The notes below the pieces were generated by a model, which was given only the letters and a program-made list of their open reading frames with translations, had not been told where the DNA came from and searched no databases. From Oscarella lobularis (lineage: Eukaryota > Porifera > Homoscleromorpha > Homosclerophorida > Oscarellidae), in contig NC_089176.1 in assembly GCF_947507565.1 (NCBI RefSeq), positions 186,001 through 250,000 of the forward strand: 64,000 nucleotides of DNA, read 5' to 3'. This document shows positions 21,729 through 33,108 of this stretch, in pieces; the first letter of the stretch is position 1, and each line of letters begins with the position of its first letter. Position numbers and translations under genes: made by a program.

Positions 21729-24622
21729 TCACACGACAACGACACTCTCGCTAACCGGCATACTAATTGTAGCTGATATGAGGGGAACGCTCGATTCTTC
21801 CCTAACAACAAATACCTAGAAAAGGACACATATTTAGATAAACGGTCAATCCATCTGGACGCACCTTGACCGAATCCGCCACTCCTACATCACTGTAGCA
21901 ATGTATCAACGTTTCAAAAGAATAAGGTAGAGAAGGCACGAGAAAGGGAACCTAAAAAAATTCCTCGCATGCCATCTCCTCCATTTTTCGAACTCACCTT
22001 TATGATTGGTCGCGAAAACGAATAGAGATTGACGTCGTATTTGAAAACGAGAAGAAGTTTCATCATCGATTTCGACGAAGACGTATTCTGTATTTCGACG
22101 GTCATTTTGAAAAGAGGACCGATCCCGTGAACCTGAAAATAAAAATAAATACACGGCCACGTGCCGTCGCCTTCGGATTCGTTCGCACTTTGGCGTGCAG
22201 TCTCAAAGGCTCGGTGGCGGACGTCGAAACGGGATTGAGACTCGTCTTCACCGACTTCACGTACGTACGTGCCGTCTCGAGTTTCAGACGATACAGATCG
22301 TGCTGAAATGCTCTATGCATAGCTAAAGAAGCAACAGCGCGTAAAGGAATCGTTCTTATTATTGCCCTGCCTGTTGCGTGCTCTCGTTCGCGGTGAATCT
22401 GATCGACAGCAACTTTCGTCTTTTTTGGCACGTCGAGTTTCGTTGACTGAGCCGCGGGCGGTCCGGGCGCCTGTTCCTTTGCCTCGAACTCCGCTGTTCT
22501 CTTGAGAAGTCGAACCACGAGTCCGCCACCTGGTAAAAGACATCAAAAAAAAATCGGCGGGATGCATGGGGCAACTTTTTGTGGTGAGAATGAGAGCGCC
22601 CTCCTCACGACCAAATCTGCCAAATTTCATAGCCGTAACGGAGTCCTTTTACGAAACAAAATGAGAAAATAAAATAGATATGATATGTATTTTAACGTAC
22701 CTCCTCTTGAAACTTATTCACGAGATGACGATCTTTATAAAGACGAACTTCTCCATTGGCCAAAGAAACCAAAACTAGAAGAATCAAGCATCTGACCAAC
22801 GTATCGGAAAATAATAATCAAAACCCACCCGCTCTAAAGCCTTTGGCTTTGTGATCCATCAACGCCATAGCCATGATATCCTCAGGCATGGTAACAGACC
22901 ACAATCTCTTTCCCTGCATTGAAAAAGAATATCAGAAAGACTCGTACAGTCATTACGGCACCCCTAACTAATTAATTATTTATTGAACAGGATACCACTT
23001 CATTACCTTCAAAGTATAGCAATTCAACGTTCGATCCATGCAACCAACCGCTATGCTCTTCTCCAGCTTTTCCAATCCCACTGGCTGTGACGTCAGTTCT
23101 ATGCAGCTCTTAGGTGATTTACCTCCCCTACAAGGAGTCCTCTAAAAAGAGAGTAACGTAGCCAATTAGACGACGCTTACTTTCTCAGCGTGTAAATATT
23201 TCCATCGCGACACGAGACAATGATTCGAAACTCCACCTCAAATAAGCCAGAAATTCGGAGAAAAACAGGCACGCTAGGGACAGACATCTAAAGACGAAGG
23301 AACGTCAAACACGTGGAAGAGGTCGGAAACGATAGCAAACTTTTGCTAAAATTGTAAAGGCTTGTGGATCGAGGACAAAGATTTCGGCTGCTTCAGTGCC
23401 CAAGACCAGGCAGCTAACAGACTGGTCTTCCGAATGGGTCTTCTTCATTGTACCAATGCATGTAATGACAGTCTAATCAAAAGAAATCTATTGGCCCATT
23501 ATTATTATGTAGAACATTTAATTAATTGATTCTATGGGTGCAGACAAACTGTGTTGCATTTGACCCTCCCACTCATTACTTGGATTTTCAAAGGAGCGTG
23601 CTTGTATTGATTAGCGAACGCTTCAAAGTCTTCTGGATCCAACTGAAGAAACCTAAATAAGAGGAGCGCCAACGGAAGAACGTGCTTTAAAGACGGTCAC
23701 GTGTGCACTAACATACCGCAGAGATCGCACCGATAAATTTCCTCCAGATACACTTGAAGAAACACGGCTCAAGAAGCCAATCGATTAGGTCAGATTAAAA
23801 GAACGTACTCGATTGCGTCAAGAGTTTCCCGCATTGCAGTCACATCTATTATACCCTAATGGAAAATATACGCCAAAGCCATTGGAATATATACATTGAC
23901 TTGCCTCTTTATATTGGTCCCACGCTTCTTTTTCCTTTACATTGACCTGCGAGAATAAAATGTTTAAACATACCCCATTGTTTTGCTACTAACCGGTAAT
24001 GGCGGCACAGTAAATTTAAAATATGGCCTCAAATTCTTATATATGTAGATAAAAGGACCGGAAGCAACGGCCACAGCTAAATTTTCAAAAACTCATGTGC
24101 CTGTACAGAGAAAACGGTAAGATTGTACCCGGTACTCTCGGCTCGTTTTCATCCATGTAAAACGTGCAGACGCCCGTGGGAAGATCAACTATGGCACTCT
24201 CCATGTGAAGAGACGTTCCTAGAAGAAGAAAAAAATCGAAAACTCGTGACTAGACTCTCTAGAGGCATCTGGCTCTACCTTTGAAAACCTTCAATTTCAT
24301 ATCGTAGCTTCCTGTTCCAAGATCAGCGACCAATAGCTGGAGAAATAAAATTTCAACGGTTGATGATTCTCCAGGATTTTGTACCTTGTGATCGCCATCG
24401 GCTTGCAAGTCTGCCAATCCTAATCAAAATCACTCCCAATGTCGTTCAAACGTGCCATTTGCGAGCGAATTTACCCAAGCAGGAGGTGAACGTGTAGAGA
24501 GATGCGACTGGATCGCGATAGGCGGATAGCCAGTACGAACTGAAACGCTAGTAGCGGTTAAAGCCTTGCAGTGCATCAACTGATTACCTTTCCTCGCCTG
24601 AAGGACTTTCGCTAAGGGCCAT
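21729..24622 (-). CDS. BBS1: BBSome subunit BBS1
   Basis: A multi-exon gene whose exons read in order along the whole of BBS1. It starts [11 protein letters not shown] at 24622, then [114 protein letters not shown] and [20 protein letters not shown]. Next come [49 protein letters not shown] and the last exon, [15 protein letters not shown], with the stop at 21729. The protein is a beta-propeller plus gamma-adaptin-ear subunit of the BBSome, which moves membrane cargo in cilia and binds ARL6. Introns are mostly 50-100 bp. It is transcribed away from GPANK1 with 335 bp between the start codons. Confidence 0.95.
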
Positions 24623-24957
24623 TCTCGCTCATGTTTTGTTATGCCGAACGCACGCTAAGCGAAAAAGGGCGTTGGCGCGTTTTGGCGCGTTGGTCTGTAG
24701 AACTTTCTTGATCGATGAATGTTCTATCGTCAGGAAAACGTTATATGCAGACAATGTGTAACCGAAAGTACTGTCTGAGAAGAGCGAAATGACGCGGAAT
24801 CGGAGAACGGTACGTTATAGCGCGCGCTTACAGCACCTGAGTAAGTCCCGGACAGGTTTCGCCGTTTTTCGACGATTTCAGCTTCTCTCGTTGTCCATTT
24901 CTATCAAAAGCGAGAAACGGATTGCTTTTGTTACTGCAAGGTCGCAGATCAAAAGAA
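24623..24957. promoter_or_regulatory. Bidirectional promoter of BBS1 and GPANK1
   Basis: A short divergent interval. It contains GGGCGTTGGCGCGT (24667-24680) followed at once by TTTGGCGC (24681-24688), which matches the E2F consensus TTTSSCGC. The 14-mer recurs exactly in the other divergent promoter of this window, at 36937-36950. No TATA box is seen. Confidence 0.5.
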
Positions 24958-25977
24958 ATGTCGCGATATTTGAGCAATCCGGTGACTTTCGTCAAATCCG
25001 GTTCCGAAACGGCATCGGAAATCAGCGAAACAAAGCCGACAAGTCTCAGCGGAGAAGAAGCGAAGTCGTTCTACGAAGAAATAGCATCGATGCCGTCAGA
25101 AAATCGAACAAACAATCGTTCCCGAACAAACGAACGTCGTCGCCACCGAAAAAGAGTCTCGCCAACGTTGAGCGTCGACGAAGCGCGCAAGCAGCTCTTC
25201 CACGGCAGCCAAAACGGCTCTCTTCCCCAAGTCGAGTCGGCCCTGGCGAGCGGTTCGTGCAGCATTCGCGACGTGGACGCCTTCGCTTGGACGCCGCTCA
25301 TGTGTGCCGCCTATGGTGGCCACGCCCACGTCGTGCGTTACCTCCTCGCATTTGACGGCGACGGCGAAGCGCTGCGTATATCCGATCGACGAGGCCGCAC
25401 GGCGGTCGATTTGGCTAGATTGGGAAATCGGAGCAACGTCGTGGCAATATTGGAGGACAAAGAAAAAGAGAAGGAGACGGAAGAAACTCCTTCTCTTGAT
25501 ATGGATATGGATAATTCAGCATTATCGGTGGTGTGGTGCAAAGACTGCGAGATGGACGTGAAAGATTCGTCGCATCGGAGACATCGTACGACGACGCTGC
25601 ATCAGTTCTCGTCGCGAAAGGACGATTTGTCCACTTCCGCTTCGTCCAGCTACTATCCGCACCATCGATCGACTCCTGCCTATAAGATTATGCTCAATCA
25701 CGGTTGGACAGATGATCGAGGTCTCGGCTCAGATGGCAGAGGACGCCTCCAACCTGTTAAGACGGTATTGAAACGAGATCGGATTGGGCTGGGTGGGCCT
25801 GCTGGCCCCGCGCGCGTAACTCACTTCAGTTCATTTGATGCCGGTGCTGTTGGTGATCGACGGCTTCAAGTTTCACCTGTTGAGCACGTGACGACAATGA
25901 GAGATGTCGTGCGTGAGAGAAGTAGAGAGAAGCAAATTGAGAAAAGGTTTCGCCGATTATTTCATGAGCATATTTAG
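24958..25977 (+). CDS. GPANK1: G-patch and ankyrin-repeat protein GPANK1
   Basis: A single exon of 339 residues. The start MSRYLSNPVTF at 24958 is preferred over the in-frame ATG at 24922 because family members begin MSR. A conserved N-terminal stretch (SGEEAKSFYEE) is followed by a basic region and two ankyrin repeats (DVDAFAWTPLMCAAYGGHAH; RRGRTAVDLARLGN). Then come a Cys/His motif (VWCKDCEMDVKDSSHRRHR) and a G-patch (LNHGWTDDRGLGSDGRGRLQ, PVKTVLKRDRIGLG), and the tail has VTHFSSFDA. G-patch proteins commonly activate DEAH helicases or bind RNA. The exact role of GPANK1 is poorly known. Confidence 0.93.
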   Translation: MSRYLSNPVTFVKSGSETASEISETKPTSLSGEEAKSFYEEIASMPSENRTNNRSRTNERRRHRKRVSPTLSVDEARKQLFHGSQNGSLPQVESALASGSCSIRDVDAFAWTPLMCAAYGGHAHVVRYLLAFDGDGEALRISDRRGRTAVDLARLGNRSNVVAILEDKEKEKETEETPSLDMDMDNSALSVVWCKDCEMDVKDSSHRRHRTTTLHQFSSRKDDLSTSASSSYYPHHRSTPAYKIMLNHGWTDDRGLGSDGRGRLQPVKTVLKRDRIGLGGPAGPARVTHFSSFDAGAVGDRRLQVSPVEHVTTMRDVVRERSREKQIEKRFRRLFHEHI

Positions 25978-26260
25978 GAGGATCGAGTATCTTATTTGAG
26001 ATGTGGCTCTATTTTTCGTCTCTATATAATTTTTTCGTAATTACCTTAATTAAATGGGAGTGTGTCTGTGCGCTTTTGTAAACGGTTTTTCCACAGAAGA
26101 CCATGATAGATATATTGCGCAAAACACCCATCAGCTCAGACAAATAATGACCTAAAACTCAAATTTCTAATCAGCGCAACAACACAACAAAAACAGCGAA
26201 TAACCATGCAAGCGTTAATTCAGCCATTGGTTTTCCTCAGTAGAGACGACGGACTCTGAA

Positions 26261-29200
26261 TTAACGAAAATGTGTGAAAGAAATATTCGAGTTACATAGA
26301 CATTCATTGTACCTTCTGCGACGCCAACCAATCACTGCTGCTGCGACAGCGGTGGTAAAAATGACCAGCGTTGCCATAGCTAGGACAACCCAGTCGACGA
26401 GAATAGTCTCCTCGTCGACAACGACGGCTTTCTTTCTTGGCATTGTAGGCTTTTCATACGTCACGCCATACGTGCCAGTGACACGGCATGGAACGCCAGA
26501 AGAGTGAAAAACGCCGTCGTCTCGTGACTGATTCGAGTCGCAAGGATTGACTACGTACAACATTCATAAGAACACGCAGATAATTAATTATTCCCAACGA
26601 TTCTACCGTGATCTTTTGCCAGGAACGTGAGTTCGATGTCCTTTGTTCTAACTGGAGCCACGCTGCCAGGATAGAAGGCTCCAGTTAGAAAAACGATTGC
26701 CAAAGTGCGATTATCATCCCACAATCCAATAGTACGAGCATCGTTCAAGTGTTCTGGTGAGAAGCTTATTAGTTTCATCAACTGAGATCGACTTAAAACT
26801 GGCGGCGTATTTGTGTTGTGCGAGAATTTGACAATGACCGCTGTTCCTGGACGGAGGCTATCGCTCTGTGCTTCTTCGACTTGAACCGACGTCACTCGAA
26901 CCATCTAGAGAAATATAGAAAAAATTATTATTCTAGTACATTTCGATTCAATACATACAAACTCCGTGCGCTTCTCTGCGCGTGGCTCTTTCTGTTTCTC
27001 CACATCACGAACACGACGGCGGCTGCTCCTTTCAGAAACACACTCCATTCCACCTTGGAACAGAAACTGCGGTGAATTGTCGTTGACAGTGACGATGTCC
27101 ACATGCGAAGTGGCACTGCTGTTTGCTGGTGGTTGCCCGTCATCAAAAACTGTGAAAACAATCTATAAAGTTGCGAGTTAGTCGTGTGCGACACTTTTCT
27201 AGAGTAATCGGCACCTTGCGACCAATTTTCACTAGAGAAACGTCGTTGATAAAAATTGTTGGCTCGTCAGCTGAAGACGCGTAAAATAGAGCTCCAACCA
27301 CGCATGCATACAGCTACAAAACATCGCACGTTTGTATGCATTTGTTCCCCCGCTAGTATACAAACCTGGCCATTATCTATACCGGTAAACGTGAGCAGTT
27401 TACCTGATTGATCGGGTTCATACTAATAAAAACACATCGTAAATTACAATTTTGGATTCTTTTTGCACACCATCAGGCCGGGACATGCTGTTGATTTTCG
27501 TAGGAAGATGTACTCATCGGCATCAAGCTTGTGAGGATATTTTGCTCTGCAAAAATAAATGATATTCATATAGACTTTGCTAATTGCCGTTTCTTACGTC
27601 AATTCTACTGTCATTTTGGAAATGCTGTTCCCTTCAATCAAATCGTCAATAGTGACGTCGTGTGGTCGACTCACGACGTGCTGGCCAACGTTCTGATTTT
27701 CTCTAAATCTTATGCGATCGTCATTTCCTATTCCGACGCCCAAGTCCAATTGTGGACCATCGTTGACAAAGACGGTGGAGATGTTCACAAACACTGGCAA
27801 GCTTGCTGCTCCCTCTTTGTCCCAAACAGTAACCGTGATCTGAGACGCGACTCTCGCTGGTTCAGAGACTGTGTTGTCATACGTCGCCGAACGCAATATC
27901 TAGTAACAAGTAAAGTCGAGACAAAAACGAGAAAACCCTAATTTGTACCTGAAGGTAAACCGCCAAAGAGGCGATGCCGCTCAGATGAACACTGTTAGTG
28001 CCCGATCCAGCAACGACCACATCGTGTTGACTGGCAACGCTTTCATCAACGACTATGACGTCTCCAGCACGCGACGTGCTGAATGAAAGCGTCGCATTGC
28101 CAGCAAAGAAACTGTCCACGTCTATTAGAACGGTAGACATTGGGAAGATGTTCACAGGTGGCCCGTTCTCGGTGTAGATAATCAAATGAGATCTATCTGC
28201 TAGTGAAGCGAATTGAGGAGGCTGACTGGACGGGGAAAATCGTAGAATTGGGCCGTCACTGACAGGAGTGACCAAGATGCGAAGTATGGCTGGAGCGCTG
28301 CTGTTTTGGCCATCGTTCACAACCACATAAGCCATTCTTTGAGAACAAACATTTTTGAAAGCGTGGGTAACATTCTATGGTGTTAATTAACCTTGTGTCT
28401 GATGTAAGATTGACTGGAGGGCTGAGATTGTTGATGAAACCGAAAGACGACAAAACCATTTGGTAATATTTGATTTCAGCGCTTCCAGACAATCTCTGCA
28501 AGAAACATTAGAACAATTTTTTTGTACATATACGCACTTCAGGCTTACCAGAATCTGATTGTCGCTTTCAACGTTTATGCCAAATGCCGCTGCAAAGGAC
28601 GAATTCAAAACCAATGTGTCGCCGTCGTAGCCATTCACCAGACTAACCGTCGCTCTTTGTAAAAAAACGTATCGTTTAATTAATTAAAACGTAACTCTTT
28701 CTAAAGAACGATTACCCTGTCATGTTCACGTCATTGGCATCCGTTATGTTGACAATATCACCTGGAAGAAAACTTGGCGGATGCCCTTCTGTGTAAAACA
28801 ATTCATCTTGGTTCAATGTTATAACCGGAGCAACGTTAAAATCAATTAGCCGGACGCTAAAGAGATCGCTATAGGACTAAAAATATCCATTGTTGTTGAG
28901 AACGTACAGAACAGATGCGGTTGTCCTGAACTTTCCGTCAAATACGCTTAACTCGATAATGACGTCGTCCAATCCTTCAAATTCAGGCTCCCTAGGAATA
29001 AGTACTTCAAAAATTAAATATTAATCTAATCATGCATTGCACTACAAATTCGTGTAGGTGATATTGTTAAGAAGAGCTTGAAAAATTTCAGTTGATGCGT
29101 TTCCAGTGAGAGCAATTTCTTTTCCAGCTATTCTAACCTTGTAAAATGTAGTAAATTTGCAGTAAACTCAACAGTGTTCAAACACGTACTTCTGACTTGA

Positions 29201-32200
29201 CGACTTCATTGTAATCTCTGATTGCCAAAGTCCCACTTCCCCTCGACAAAATTCTTGCCGTAGCCGATTGAATGAGATGGCTGTAAAGCATGGGATCAGC
29301 CGCACATTAGGAACAACATTAAAAACGTCACATTTGATGATCTGGGTCCGTTAGAGTAAGCGAATTGCTCGTGACGTCAATAGAAGTTTGACGGCCTTCC
29401 TCGTACCGTGTAACAGGCGCTGCAAAATAAAACACAGTTAGAATTTTCTCTTGCAGCAGCGAAACTTTACTTCCTATTGTTAAGACAGGTTCATCGTCAT
29501 TCCTACCAACGTACTGCACCGTCACGCCTATGACAGGAGTTGAAAAGCCATTTGAATCAATGACTGTGACAAGGAGAGTTCTAAAAAAAACACGACTTAG
29601 CACGATTACGCATGCCAACTACGTATAAGATACCTTGGATCAAAATCTGGATCTGTTTCAGAGTTGAAGTAGCTAATAGTAAGAAGAACGTGCGTCAAAT
29701 TGTTTGGAGTCGCGTCTCGTATAACTTTTATTCCTTCACTGAATTTTAAGAATGTTATGCTAATCACTCAAAAAATCTTTTGCGATGTAACGTACCCGCC
29801 AGATGGAGTAGTAAATTGCGACGTAGAGACAATGATGTTATTTCTTTCTTCAACACTAAGTTTTCCCGCAAGAACTGCTTCATCTGGAGTAAAAGTCACC
29901 TGCGCAGAAAAACTGTTAAAAAAGTAAGAAGTAGGGAACAAGAACGCACTCTCTCTTTCAGAGCGTTCGCGGGATTAATCAATTCAACGACTATTTCTCT
30001 CCAGTCCTTAGATAGAAAGTCAATTAGTCTGATCTAAATTAATTTTCCTAAAGCAAAGAACCTCATTTCCAAACGCAGAAGCGTCCAGATTCTCTCGTCT
30101 TGGCGCCAGCAGAACCGTCGAAGTCGGCTCACGAGACAGAACTGTTCGATTCAGCGTCGTCTTATCGGCGACGTCAAAATCGACGGCAACGTGTTCGCAT
30201 TCGCTTTCGTCTCCCAGCGCGCCCGTACACGTAAAGAAGTCAACAACGCCACACGTATCGTTGCATCCGTCTCCATCCTTTCCCGTCCCATTCAGCGTGT
30301 CGCATTCTTCAAAGAACTCAAGAACTCCATTTCCGCAATTGAAGCACTGACTTGGCCTGTTGAATTCGTCGTTGACTGGACACGCATATCCGTCTAGTAT
30401 AGTGCAGCTGATCGAATCGCAGCCAAAGCCGCTCGAACCGGAATCGCAATCTTCACCGGGAACTCGTATTCCATCGCCGCACGTTCGGTTGCGACAAACG
30501 GTTCGTCCTCCCACTGGAACTTGGCACCCGAATCCATCCTCGAGTTCACAAGCGGCCGAGCAGCCATCTCCATTGTCGGTACCTCCATCGTCGCATTCTT
30601 CAGACTCGATTTGAAGAATGCCATCGCCGCACACTGGACAATCAACTGTGACATTACTGTCACTCTGACTGTTATTTAATGCTTGGCAAATATCGACCGG
30701 ACTCGTAGCATTGGTGCCATTGCTGATGAGCCCAAAAACACCTGACGTTTCGTTGACTGATCGACGGAACCGATTGCCGCCGTTCCTGCGCCGATTTTCG
30801 CACTCCGACAATGCATTATCGCTTAGTCGCAAAGACGAACCGGTTCCACCAATCAACTCTTCAAATACAGATGTTAGCAGATTAGTAATGGAGGGCGATT
30901 CCAAGTTCTGTGCAGGATCAATCCGTCCACATAACACAAAGCCTCTTTCTTCCAAAACAGATCTAAGTTCAGCAACGTTTGGCGAGTTAGCCGGACACGA
31001 TCGCACGACGTCCAGCATTATGTCAAAATTGACATCACGATACGTTGACGATTCCTCCAAAACGCCTCGTAGAAAGAGCGCATCTGACGTTGAAAAAATC
31101 ACGTTACAAAGATCGTCGCTTCGTACACAGTCTCCAAGGCCATTGAACAGACGATGGTCGACGAGACGGCATTCTTCGGCAAACGGCGTAACCGTGCGAT
31201 CGACACCGTAAACGTCGGCAATAGTGTTGCTCGTCAAGTTCGCAAGACAGATCAAGACGTCGGTGAACCACGCTGTGAAATTGTTATCTCCTCTAGGAGG
31301 ACATGCGGGCGATAAGAACGTATCGAGATAGTTGGGCGAGTCGCATGGAAAGACGCCTTTTGCGCACTCAATGAAATCAGTACAGTTTTCAATGCGCGAC
31401 GAACAGCGAGCTTCGGCTGAAAGAATGGTTTATCAAAGAAAGGGAAAAAAAGAATCAGTTTGGTCTTTTACCTATATGACATCGCGAACCGCTGAATTCT
31501 GGTGGACAGTCGCAAGTGAAACTATTGATATCGTCAATACATGTCCCGCCATTCTGACACGGATTTGAATCACATTCATTAATATCTGCAATTCAATTAT
31601 TAAAAAACTATAATCAAATGTCTGTTCTCACCGGTTTCACAAAAAGTTCCTGTATAGCCAGCAAAGCACTCACAGTTGAAATCATTAACAAGATCTTCAC
31701 ACCTTCCATTTTGGCACGGCATTGACAAACATTCGTTGATGTCTGCAATTACCAATTAGACAAGGACGTTACTGAAAAGTTTCTATATGTATACTTGGCA
31801 TTGGTGGAGGAGACAAAGAAAACGGTGGTGGTCTGCACATTTTGCATGGCTCCGGAGTAGTAGGAAAAGGGGGTGTTGGTTCCAAAGTAGTAGGACCGAG
31901 AGTCGTTGCTTCCTGAGTCGTCGGAACGGCAGACGTTGGTTCAAGCGTGGTTGGTTCAAGCGTGGTTGGTTCAAGCGTGGTTGGTTCAAGCGTGGTTGGC
32001 TCAAGCGTGGTTGGTTCAAGTGTGGTTGGCTCAAGCGTGGTTGGCTCAAGCGTGGTTGACTCAAGCGTGGTTGGCTCCGTCGATGGAGGAGCTGTTGTAA
32101 ACTCAGCTGGCACTATAAAATATATAAACTTTGTTATTATTAATGAAAATATTTCATATTCTTTACGATTTGGCATTGGTGGAGGGGACAAAGAGAAAGG

Positions 32201-33108
32201 TGGTGGTGGTCTGCACATATTGCATGGCTCCGGAGTAGTAGGACCAGGAGTCGTTGCTTCCTGAGTCGTCGGAGTGGCAGACGTTGGTTCAAGCGTGGTT
32301 GGTTCAAGCGTGGTTGGTTCAAGCGTGGTTGGTTCAAGCGTGGTTGGCACAAGTGTGGTTGGCTCCGTCGATGGAGGAGCTGTTGTAAACTCAGCTGGCA
32401 CTATAAAATATATAAACTTTGTTATTAATGAAAATATTTTATATTCTTTACGATTTGGCATTGGTGGTGGAGACAAAGAGAAAGGTGGTGGTGGTCTGCA
32501 CATATTGCATGGCTCCGGAGTAGTAGGACCAGGAGTCGTTGCTTCCTGAGTCGTCGGAGTGGCAGACGTTGGTTCAAGCGTGGTTGGTTCAAGCGTGGTT
32601 GGTTCAAGCGTGGTTGGTTCAAGCGTGGTTGGTTCAAGCGTGGTTGACTCCGTCGATGGAGGAGCTGTTGTAAACTCAGCTGGCACTATAAAATTGATGA
32701 ATTCTGCTTTAGCTTATAACTGAAGATAATTTATATTCTTTACGATTTGGCATTGGTGGAGGGGACAAAGAGAAAGGTGGTGGTGGGCTGCACGTGTTGC
32801 ATGGTTCCGGCGTAGTAGGACCAGGAGTCGTTGCTTCTTGAGTAGTCGGAGTAGCAGGAGTTGGTTCAAACGAGGTTGGTCCCGCCGACGGAGGAGCTGT
32901 TGTAAACTCAATTGGCACTATAAAATAGAAGAATTCTGTTTAACTTATTACTGAAGATAATTAAAATTCTTTTACGATTTGGCATTGGTGGTGGAGACAA
33001 AGAGAAAGGTGGTGGTTTGCACTTTTTACACGGTTCTGGAGTAGTTGGTCCTACAGTAGTCGGTCCTGAAGTCATTGCCTCAGTTGCGTTTTCTGGGTAA
33101 AAAATCAA
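26261..33108 (-). CDS. Transmembrane mucin/EGF/Cys-rich/cadherin-like protein, 5' end not located
   Basis: An intron-rich gene. From the 5' side: five related mucin-like exons (33.1-31.8 kb) rich in TTLEP and ending in a [18 protein letters not shown] type block; two EGF exons (31.74-31.63 and 31.59-31.47 kb; [26 protein letters not shown]); and a long exon to about 30.05 kb with three or four Cys-rich repeats ([42 protein letters not shown]) of the DUF4215 type. Many short exons (30-26.6 kb) then encode cadherin-like NDxP repeats ([19 protein letters not shown]). Near the end is one membrane helix ([20 protein letters not shown]) with a short basic tail. The tail is uncertain: a donor at the RRRRYN region could lead to another small exon near 26.24 kb. 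The signal-peptide exon was not found in 33.1-34.5 kb. Probably a type I cell-surface protein. Confidence 0.75.
31795..33100 (-). repeat. Tandemly duplicated mucin-like exons
   Basis: Five exons, each flanked by acceptor 'ctataaaatat'-type and donor gtaaag sequence, repeat the plan (P)[15 protein letters not shown] repeats, [15 protein letters not shown], Cxx[13 protein letters not shown]. The introns between them are also alike (about 50-60 bp, AT-rich), so whole exon-intron units were duplicated. Approximate exon positions are 33100-32980, 32918-32745, 32686-32455, 32402-32173 and 32112-31795. Confidence 0.85.
31936..32075 (-). repeat. 15-bp coding minisatellite (TTLEP repeat)
   Basis: About nine tandem copies of TTGGTTCAAGCGTGG (plus-strand sense) encode TTLEP on the minus strand. 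The same unit occurs in about five copies at 32285-32360 and five at 32570-32650, and is absent from the two 5'-most exons. Thr-rich Pro repeats of this kind are usually O-glycosylated. Confidence 0.9.

Noticed and set aside
31947-32264. Plus-strand frame with GSSVV repeats
   Set aside because: It is the complement of the TTLEP minisatellite. The minus strand has the flanking EGF and mucin exons with splice sites.
31936-32650. Possible CRISPR-like direct repeats
   Set aside because: Repeats are contiguous 15-bp coding units without unique spacers, in a eukaryotic gene.
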